12,518 nt of DNA, from assembly GCA_043421945.1 (NCBI GenBank), contig JBHOGO010000109.1, positions 1 to 12,518 of the forward strand, read 5' to 3'. The first letter of the stretch is position 1; every line of letters begins with the position of its first letter. The position numbers and the translations under genes were made by a program. Shown here piece after piece: positions 7,647 to 12,518 of this stretch. Source of the stretch: Thaumasiovibrio sp043421945 (lineage in GTDB: Bacteria; Pseudomonadota; Gammaproteobacteria; Enterobacterales; Vibrionaceae). Under the pieces are notes generated by a model. It did not search any database. It saw only the letters and a list, made by a program, of their open reading frames with translations, and was not told the DNA's origin.

Positions 7647-9725
7647 TTAAAGCTCGATTGTTGTTACTTCGCCATCGATAGTTAGCTCAAGCGTGTTACC
7701 CACTAGCTTGTGAGAAACTTCAACTTGCTCACCGCTGTTCTTATTAGGAACAAGAAGTGTCAAGATGTTGTGCTCTTTCGCTGCTTTGAATTCCACTTCA
7801 ACGTGACGGTGGATTTCTAGGTCTTTGAACTCGTACTCATCAACTTCACCGAAGCCTTCAACGTTCTTAACAGAAAGAATGTTGTCAGAAGCTTCGTTGA
7901 TGAAGTTTACGTCTAGGTGAGCAATCTCACCACGGATAGCGAATGATTTCTCAGCAACTTCGTTAGCGAAAGTTGTGTGCATTAACCAAGTCATGTCTTT
8001 CTCTTCAGAAAGAGTAGCTTTGTCTTGCATCACGAATACTTTACCTTCAACGAACCAGATCTTACGCTTGTAAGACTCAAGCTCAGGAACGAAGAACTTG
8101 TATGATTCAGTCGCATCACCTTCAACCATCTTCACAGGAGATTCTGTGTCGTAGTCTGAGATGTTACCGCCTGCTTCGATACAGTAGCGATCTTGGTGAC
8201 CTTCGAACTTCGTGTTCTTGTTTTCGCCATACTGACCTTTACCACCAAATAGTGGTAGGTTTTTAGCGAAAGTGTGACGACGCCACTTAGTGTGCATGTC
8301 TACACCGAAACCACCGTAGTAACCAGTGATAGATGCTAGCGTTTCACCGAATGCGTGCAGTGTGAACGCATTTTGGTCAGCGTGTGAGTGGCTGATTGAG
8401 CCAAACGGAGAACACTTGAAGACCATGTGAATGTGGTTATCACGCTCAGTCATCTTGTTGTGGAATGCAGCCCAACCAGTGATTGGGAATACTTTCAACA
8501 ATGGATCGTTTGACGGTGCTTTCTCTTCAGGTGCATCCCAAAGGATGTTGAAGCGAAGATCGTCGTAGCCGAAGTCCCACCAACCGAAGTTGTAGAATTT
8601 AGTGTGCGCTTCAGTATCACGACCTTTAAGTTGGTTGTAGTACCAAACATACTCTGGCTTCTGGTTAACACCCGCGTAGTGCTTGATGTTGTAAGCCAGT
8701 TTTAGACCAGGGTAATCACCGATAGATGATTGGTCACAGAAGCTCGCACGCTTAGAGTGTACAGGCATACAGTAAAGTGGGAAGTCACCTGTGTTTTCGT
8801 AGAATGTTTTGTTGAACATGTCTACACCAGCGTAAGCTTTTAGAAGGTCAAAAGCTTCGCCTAGGAATGCAGTTTGTGTATTCCAGTAATCAGGGCCTTC
8901 AGCCCAACCGCCGTCTACGCCGCCCCATGGTGGGTAATGTACTGCGTAGTACTCAAGTGCGTAAGCGATGTACTCGCCTGCTTTCGGGTGATCGTGATAA
9001 AGCGCGATACACGTTGGAATGATAGCAGAAGAGATTGAACGAACACCGTGGCTGTTCAGTGGGTTGTTCAGTAGATCAACTGTCACACGTAGGTGGTGCA
9101 TGATTTCGTCAAGACGCTCAATCAAGGCATTTTGAACTAGCTGGCGCTCTTCATCAGTGAAGTAAGCGTGTAACCAGTCGTAACCCCAAGCCATTGCCGC
9201 GATAACACGGAACGCAGCTTCATCGTTATAGCCACGAGATGTTACGCCTTCTGGGTCGTAAGTTGCTAGCTTCAGTGTCCAAGCTTTCGCTTTCGCAATG
9301 ATTTCTTCATCTTTTTTCACAACACCAGCGATGGCTAGGTTACGTGTAGCGTTAAGTGCCATTTGGCAGTCAACGTACATTTGACGCCAGTAAGGACGCC
9401 AAAGAGATGCTTTACCAACAGTCTCTTCAGGGTATGCTTGTGGTTCTTCATACGGCGCAGTTTCTAGGAACTTAACGGTAGAGTTATTGAAGAAATCGTC
9501 AAACATGCAGTGAGATTCATCTGCTTGAACGTTAGCGCGGAACGCTTCTAGATCTTTACCTTGTACAAGAAGGCGCGGACGCTCTTCACTTAGCGTATCA
9601 AGGAAAGACAAATCGAAATCACGTTTTTGTACTTCGATAGGCAGTAGGTCTACAAGGTTACCGGCTGAAGTATCATTCTCCAGCTTCATCTTCCTGATAG
9701 CGTCAAGAGATTTTTGGTTGCTCAT
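7647..9725 (-). CDS. oalA: PL15-type oligoalginate lyase (heparinase II/III fold)
   Basis: Exo-type lyase predicted to release unsaturated monomer from oligoalginate in the cytoplasm; the chain (692 residues) has no signal peptide. The N-terminal half is a helical toroid-like region. NSHG gives H226, GPDYWN gives Y280, and the heparinase II/III signature ISHSHADQNAFTLHAFGE gives H446. The spacing H226-Y280-H446 (54 and 220 residues) equals that of H311, Y365 and H531, recalled as active-site residues of Agrobacterium Atu3025, the PL15 prototype; our protein is shorter at the N-terminus. The C-terminal third is beta-rich. The symbol follows Vibrio splendidus OalA from memory. PL15 also contains exo-heparinases, so substrate is not certain. 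Codon use is strongly biased, which suggests high expression. The gene stands alone, without other alginate genes nearby. Confidence 0.82.
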   Translation of the reverse strand: MSNQKSLDAIRKMKLENDTSAGNLVDLLPIEVQKRDFDLSFLDTLSEERPRLLVQGKDLEAFRANVQADESHCMFDDFFNNSTVKFLETAPYEEPQAYPEETVGKASLWRPYWRQMYVDCQMALNATRNLAIAGVVKKDEEIIAKAKAWTLKLATYDPEGVTSRGYNDEAAFRVIAAMAWGYDWLHAYFTDEERQLVQNALIERLDEIMHHLRVTVDLLNNPLNSHGVRSISSAIIPTCIALYHDHPKAGEYIAYALEYYAVHYPPWGGVDGGWAEGPDYWNTQTAFLGEAFDLLKAYAGVDMFNKTFYENTGDFPLYCMPVHSKRASFCDQSSIGDYPGLKLAYNIKHYAGVNQKPEYVWYYNQLKGRDTEAHTKFYNFGWWDFGYDDLRFNILWDAPEEKAPSNDPLLKVFPITGWAAFHNKMTERDNHIHMVFKCSPFGSISHSHADQNAFTLHAFGETLASITGYYGGFGVDMHTKWRRHTFAKNLPLFGGKGQYGENKNTKFEGHQDRYCIEAGGNISDYDTESPVKMVEGDATESYKFFVPELESYKRKIWFVEGKVFVMQDKATLSEEKDMTWLMHTTFANEVAEKSFAIRGEIAHLDVNFINEASDNILSVKNVEGFGEVDEYEFKDLEIHRHVEVEFKAAKEHNILTLLVPNKNSGEQVEVSHKLVGNTLELTIDGEVTTIEL

Positions 9726-9781
9726 GCTAACTCGCTTATTTCAATAATGAGTAAAGGGGTATCGATAACGATAATGGTGGT

Positions 9782-9811
9782 ATTGTAATACAAAAGAAGT
9801 TTGGAAGTAAA
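9782..9811 (-). promoter_or_regulatory. Candidate sigma-70 promoter of the lyase gene
   Basis: On the minus strand TTTACT (9806-9811) and TACAAT (9782-9787) are separated by 18 bases. The -10 matches TATAAT at 5 of 6 positions, the -35 matches TTGACA at 4 of 6. It lies about 57 bases before the lyase start. Confidence 0.45.
9783..9793. promoter_or_regulatory. Candidate GntR/FadR-type operator of the lyase gene
   Basis: TTGTA-A-TACAA is a perfect inverted repeat with 5-bp arms. It fits the TnGTnnnACnA pattern known for the FadR subfamily of GntR regulators and covers the candidate -10 element, so a bound repressor would block RNA polymerase. Confidence 0.5.
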
Positions 9812-10024
9812 AGTTAGCCGTATAATTTAAGTCATTTCTTTGAAGCATGTCTCTGTTATTAACAATGAAAAAATCTTCTTGATATAGGTCATAGAATTTT
9901 TTAGAACAGGGTAGGTGCGGGGTTGTCGCCCTTACTGAGAATCTCCTCCTGAGAAATTTCATGTGTTGAAACGCTCTAGATATTCCCTTGAGCCATTCCA
10001 TGAGTGACCTGTTATATTGCGTAA

Positions 10025-10053
10025 TTGTCATGAAATCATCACCTAACTGTCAT
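10025..10053 (+). promoter_or_regulatory. Possible Pho box
   Basis: TTGTCAT (10025-10031) and CTGTCAT (10047-10053) lie exactly 22 bases apart, two PhoB repeat units of 11 bases; the middle unit TCATCAC matches the consensus CTGTCAT only at its central TCA. It lies about 75 bases before the small gene at 10128. Confidence 0.3.
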
Positions 10054-10127
10054 GCCGACTGCTTGAATAACGAGCAATTTACGTCACACTTATTGGTGGT
10101 AATTTGCTCAATTGGAGGGGCGTTAGC

Positions 10128-10334
10128 ATGGCGACAGATAGAGATTTGGTTAACTTTAGTGAACCGCATGAACTTAATGGTCGGTTGAGAGCTGCTGGTT
10201 TGAGACAAACCGAAGAGAACAGAAGTAAACTGACTGTTCTAGGTAAAGAAGTGAAGCAAAAGCTAGGTAAGCGGATTCTTAGCCATGATGATCTTAAATC
10301 CGCAATTGATGAAAACCTCGATATTTTTGATTAA
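10128..10334 (+). CDS. Small conserved-looking protein of unknown function (68 aa)
   Basis: I do not recognise this protein. It is a soluble, charged, mostly helical 68-residue chain with no cysteine, no signal peptide and no membrane segment. Its sequence runs from MATDRDLVNFSEPHELN to AIDENLDIFD. The start at 10128 is chosen because GGAGGGG (10114-10120) is correctly spaced; an in-frame TTG at 10104 lies upstream of that site. Coding is supported by the strong ribosome-binding site, the terminator right after the stop, and codon use like the neighbours. It is transcribed towards the XRE-cupin gene. Confidence 0.75.
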   Translation: MATDRDLVNFSEPHELNGRLRAAGLRQTEENRSKLTVLGKEVKQKLGKRILSHDDLKSAIDENLDIFD

Positions 10335-10348
10335 TCGGGGTGGCGAAC

Positions 10349-10379
10349 GGGCAGGTGCTACTGCCCTTTGTCTTTTTGT
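10349..10379 (+). terminator. Rho-independent terminator of the small gene
   Basis: GGGCAG and CTGCCC form a 6-bp stem around a 6-base loop, followed by TTTGTCTTTTT. It abuts the end of the convergent XRE-cupin gene. Confidence 0.85.
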
Positions 10380-10924
10380 TAGTGCTGCCGTGGATAGCAG
10401 ATTATATTTTGAAATGTCACGGATTCCGTAATGGCTTTATAACCATGCGGTTGGTCACTGAAAAAGCGTATACTTTCTCCAGACTTTAGCGAGTGCCACT
10501 CACTATTGAAATAGACACTTAACTCACCTTTAAGAACATGAATATGTTCGATGACACCAACACCATGGGGTAAAGATAATTGTTGATGGTATGCTGTCAG
10601 GGTAATTTCAAACATCTCCATGCCTGAGTCAGCTTGGTAGGGGAAGAGTGTACTGACCTTCATCTTTTCATCGTCGGGAAATGCACGAGCACTAGAGAGT
10701 AAGCTCGGGTCATTGGAAAAAAAAGCCGAGAACGATGACTCTAAACCGCTGGCGATTTTCCAAAGGGTGGAAATGGTCGGGCTAGATTCTTCTCTCTCTA
10801 TTTGTCCTAACATCGCTTTTGACACCCCCGTCAATTTTGATGTGGCATCCAAGCTCAACCCCTTCGCTTTACGTAGTGTTTTTAAATAACTGGCTATCTC
10901 AGATTTAAACACTGAATCGTTCAT
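10379..10924 (-). CDS. XRE-family transcriptional regulator with cupin domain (SutR/YdcN-like)
   Basis: DNA-binding regulator, 181 residues. A helix-turn-helix of the XRE type is at about 10-66 (LRKAKGLSLDATSKLTGVSKAMLGQIERE...SPTISTLWKIASGL). A C-terminal cupin-2 domain is at about 108-178 (HIHVLKGELSVYF, GESIRFFSDQPHGY), which probably senses a small ligand. This length and order are typical of the PuuR/SutR group. The start at 10924 gives the standard N-terminus with GAGA upstream; the frame stays open back to 11107 but that stretch holds a 9-bp repeat and the two operator palindromes, so it is leader DNA. It is divergent from the BenE-type transporter, as I recall E. coli ydcN lying next to ydcO, and probably controls it and itself. 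Confidence 0.88.
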   Translation of the reverse strand: MNDSVFKSEIASYLKTLRKAKGLSLDATSKLTGVSKAMLGQIEREESSPTISTLWKIASGLESSFSAFFSNDPSLLSSARAFPDDEKMKVSTLFPYQADSGMEMFEITLTAYHQQLSLPHGVGVIEHIHVLKGELSVYFNSEWHSLKSGESIRFFSDQPHGYKAITESVTFQNIICYPRQH

Positions 10925-10952
10925 GCTTTTCTCTGCCCTTTTCATATTCTTC

Positions 10953-10979
10953 GTTGTTCTGGTTGTTCTGGTTGTTCTG
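10953..10979 (-). repeat. 9-bp tandem repeat (GTTGTTCTG on plus) x3
   Basis: Three perfect copies lie 28 bases upstream of the regulator start, in its leader. Nine is a multiple of three, so copy changes would not shift a frame but would change leader length. Confidence 0.95.
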
Positions 10980-11043
10980 CTTGCTCGCTTGAGCTGTGCC
11001 TTTTTCTGTAGGGTATTTATATCGCTTTCCTTGTCACTTTTCT

Positions 11044-11061
11044 TGTGCGCTATAGCGCACA
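11044..11061. promoter_or_regulatory. 18-bp perfect palindrome, operator 1
   Basis: TGTGCGCTATAGCGCACA reads the same on both strands. It is the proximal site for the regulator gene and is probably bound by the XRE-cupin protein. Confidence 0.75.
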
Positions 11062-11076
11062 GTGCTATCGTTGTGT

Positions 11077-11094
11077 TGTGCGTTATAGCGCACA
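11077..11094. promoter_or_regulatory. 18-bp near-palindrome, operator 2
   Basis: TGTGCGTTATAGCGCACA differs from operator 1 at one base. Its centre is 33 bp from that of operator 1, about three helical turns, so both sites face the same side of DNA. It lies 51 bases before the benE start and overlaps or adjoins the expected promoter (a TATCAT at 11102-11107). Confidence 0.75.
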
Positions 11095-11145
11095 CTGACT
11101 TTATCATATATTCAGGAAGAACCCACTCTTTAGGAAGATCTCAAG

Positions 11146-12306
11146 ATGAAGAAGTATTTTAATCTCAGTCATGTGTCGGCGGGTTTCACCGCAGTTTTGG
11201 TGGGTTACACCAGTTCAGTGGTTATTATTATCCAAGCGGCTACAGCAGCGGGTGCAACACCTTTGCAAATCGAAAGTTGGTTGATGGCTTTGGGGCTCGC
11301 GATGGGATTAACCTCGATAGGCTTCTCATGGTTTTATAAGATCCCTGTTTTAACGGCGTGGTCAACCCCAGGGGCTGCAATGTTAGTGGTTGCTGTTCAG
11401 CATTATGATTTAACCGTGGTGATTGGCGCGTTTGTCGTTTCCGGTTTTTTCATCTTTGTGACGGGGCTTATCACGCCAATCAGTCGGGCGTTGGAGCGAG
11501 TTCCTCCTCCGCTGGGAACAGCAATGCTTGGTGCTATTTTGCTGCCGTTTTGCTTGCAAGGGTTCGAGACAGTAATGACTTCCCCTGTTGTTTTTTTTGT
11601 CATGTTTGTGACGTATTTAGTCGCAAAGCATGTCGTGCCTAAATACGCCATGCTGGTGCTGCTCATCGCCGGTGTGTTGTGTTCGTTATTGGTCGGTGAA
11701 GCTGATCGACAGGCTATCGAGTTGTCGCTGGCTCAGCCTGCATGGGTTTACCCTGAACTTGATGTTAGCGCGATATTGAACCTATCCGCTCCTCTTTACG
11801 TGATTACGATGCTATCTCAAAATTTGCCGGGTATAGCAATGATGAAAAGCTATCAATATCAGCCATCAATTAAGCCACTCCTGATAGGTACGGGGGTAAC
11901 GAATATGCTGTTCGCACCTTTCGGTGGGTTTAGCGTTAACCTTGCTGCTATTTCAGCAGCAATATGCATGACACCAGAAGTGGATGAGGATAAAACACAA
12001 CGCTATCGAGCGGCTGTTTGGGCTGGTGTTTTCTATCTTTTCGCGGGACTGTTTGCGACTACGGTCGTGACACTTTTTTTATCTTTTCCTTCAGATATTA
12101 CAAAAGTATTGGCGGGGTTTGCGCTGTTAGGGACGCTCGTGATGTGCTTACACAGTGCATTTCAAGATGCAAAAAGCCGAGATTCAGCGTTGCTTACGTT
12201 TTTAATTACCTTATCAGGCGTGAGCTTTTTAGGCATTAGTGCCACTGTGTTAGGGCTTATTGTCGGAATGCTTCACTTGCAAATTATTAAGGCTTCTAAC
12301 GCATAA
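11146..12306 (+). CDS. benE: BenE/YdcO-family transporter (putative benzoate/H+ symporter)
   Basis: Inner-membrane transporter, 386 residues, the family's usual size, with about 11-12 hydrophobic segments over its whole length. Family landmarks: VGYTSSVVIIIQAA (19-32), LTAWSTPGAA (69-78), SAPLYVITMLSQNLPG in the middle, and FAPFGGFSVNLAAISAAICM later, matching the PFGG...NLAAITAAICM hallmark of BenE. The substrate is not established for YdcO-type members; no benzoate degradation genes are in the window, so benzoate is only a family label. AGGAAG at 11132-11137 lies 8 bases before the ATG. It is divergent from the XRE-cupin regulator and the twin operators lie between them. Its terminator appears to be split by an insertion sequence. 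Confidence 0.88.
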   Translation: MKKYFNLSHVSAGFTAVLVGYTSSVVIIIQAATAAGATPLQIESWLMALGLAMGLTSIGFSWFYKIPVLTAWSTPGAAMLVVAVQHYDLTVVIGAFVVSGFFIFVTGLITPISRALERVPPPLGTAMLGAILLPFCLQGFETVMTSPVVFFVMFVTYLVAKHVVPKYAMLVLLIAGVLCSLLVGEADRQAIELSLAQPAWVYPELDVSAILNLSAPLYVITMLSQNLPGIAMMKSYQYQPSIKPLLIGTGVTNMLFAPFGGFSVNLAAISAAICMTPEVDEDKTQRYRAAVWAGVFYLFAGLFATTVVTLFLSFPSDITKVLAGFALLGTLVMCLHSAFQDAKSRDSALLTFLITLSGVSFLGISATVLGLIVGMLHLQIIKASNA

Positions 12307-12380
12307 AGTGTTTACTGTGTATACAAAATTGACTGTATTTTTAAGTCTTGATGATAGAGAAGCTAGAGAAGAAGTTTTTC

Positions 12381-12406
12381 AATTAATTTGTTGAATTAAT
12401 TCGTTG
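12381..12406. repeat. 13-bp imperfect tandem duplication
   Basis: AATTAATTTGTTG is followed at once by AATTAATTCGTTG, one mismatch. It lies in non-coding DNA after benE. Confidence 0.8.
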
Positions 12407-12426
12407 AAATGAAAGCGGCGAAAGAA

Positions 12427-12444
12427 AAGGCCGCCGAATGGGCG
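12427..12444 (+). terminator. Half of a Rho-independent terminator cut by the IS element
   Basis: AAAGGCCGCC, loop GAATG, GGCG, then the IS begins. The missing GCC and T run of the 3' arm would complete a standard hairpin, so I read this as the remains of the benE-side terminator. Confidence 0.5.
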
Positions 12445-12518
12445 TAATGCCGATCAGTTAAGAATAAAGTGATCAGTTGAACGATCCTACCAAGATGTCA
12501 AAATCCGAGTGTATTCAA
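12445..12518. mobile_element. Terminal end of an IS4-family insertion sequence (continues past window)
   Basis: TAATGCCGATCAGTTAAG at 12445-12462 matches, from memory, the 18-bp terminal inverted repeat of IS4, and the subterminal GATCAGTTGAACGATCC resembles IS4's GATCAGTTGACCGATCC. GATCAGTT recurs at 12452 and 12471. No transposase codons are visible in the 74 bases present, so orientation is unknown. Confidence 0.75.

Larger units (their letters stand above)
9726..10127. other. Divergent intergenic region between lyase and small-protein genes
   Basis: These 402 bases hold the lyase promoter and operator (9780-9811), a possible Pho box (10025-10053) and the leader of the small gene at 10128. 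A minus-strand open frame at 9741-10031 is rich in unusual residues, spans the operator and is not taken as a gene. The stretch from about 9830 to 10020 shows nothing I can name. Confidence 0.4.

Noticed and set aside
9741..10031. 96-residue minus-strand open frame upstream of the lyase
   Set aside because: It spans the lyase promoter and operator, has atypical composition and no family resemblance.
10925..11107. In-frame N-terminal extension of the XRE-cupin regulator
   Set aside because: It is made of the 9-bp repeat and the operator palindromes; family members start near MNDSVFKSEI.
12415..12434. Hairpin GCGGC...GCCGC after benE as the native terminator
   Set aside because: Only 5 bp with an 11-base loop and no T run on the plus strand; the IS-interrupted hairpin next to it is a better candidate.

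Overview
The window looks like chromosomal DNA of a marine gammaproteobacterium, most likely a Vibrio or close relative. The reasons are the moderate GC content, a cytoplasmic PL15 exo-type oligoalginate lyase, a PAS-GGDEF diguanylate cyclase, a SutR/BenE-like pair and several Vibrio-style periplasmic binding proteins. No rRNA, tRNA or CRISPR array was seen. The species assignment is inference from protein character, not from a marker gene.

Layout. Bases 1-1116 (minus strand) hold a truncated patatin-like phospholipase and a YhbS-like GNAT acetyltransferase. Bases 1239-3848 (minus) hold an exported amidohydrolase of the MTA/SAH-deaminase type, with a clear terminator, preceded by a cytoplasmic PAS-GGDEF diguanylate cyclase. 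Bases 4153-7574 (plus) hold three periplasmic solute-binding protein genes without any permease or ATPase gene. The first, a large GlpV-like ABC binding protein, is thrown out of frame by six tandem copies of the heptamer CTACCAG. The second, a small bacterial-type-3 binding protein translationally coupled to the first by an ATGA overlap, carries a separate one-base frameshift. The third is intact and ends at a bidirectional terminator. Bases 7647-9725 (minus) encode the PL15 oligoalginate lyase, with a GntR/FadR-type operator lying on its likely -10 element. Bases 10128-10334 encode a small protein of unknown function. Bases 10379-12306 hold a divergent pair: an XRE-cupin regulator and a BenE-family transporter, with two 18-bp palindromes between them. 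The last 74 bases are the end of an IS4-family insertion sequence that seems to have landed inside a terminator hairpin.

How the parts may work together. The lyase would break imported oligoalginate into monomers in the cytoplasm and is probably induced by release of a GntR-type repressor. The XRE-cupin protein probably represses benE and itself through the twin palindromes. The most notable object is the heptamer array. The core motif YQLPD of the GlpV family is naturally encoded by two CTACCAG units, and here that seed has grown to six. Because seven is not a multiple of three, each unit gained or lost changes the reading frame, so the gene could be a phase-variable periplasmic receptor caught in its OFF state, or a gene recently killed by slippage. 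Three damaged genes (patatin, GlpV-like, type-3 binding protein) and an IS end show an accessory region in flux.
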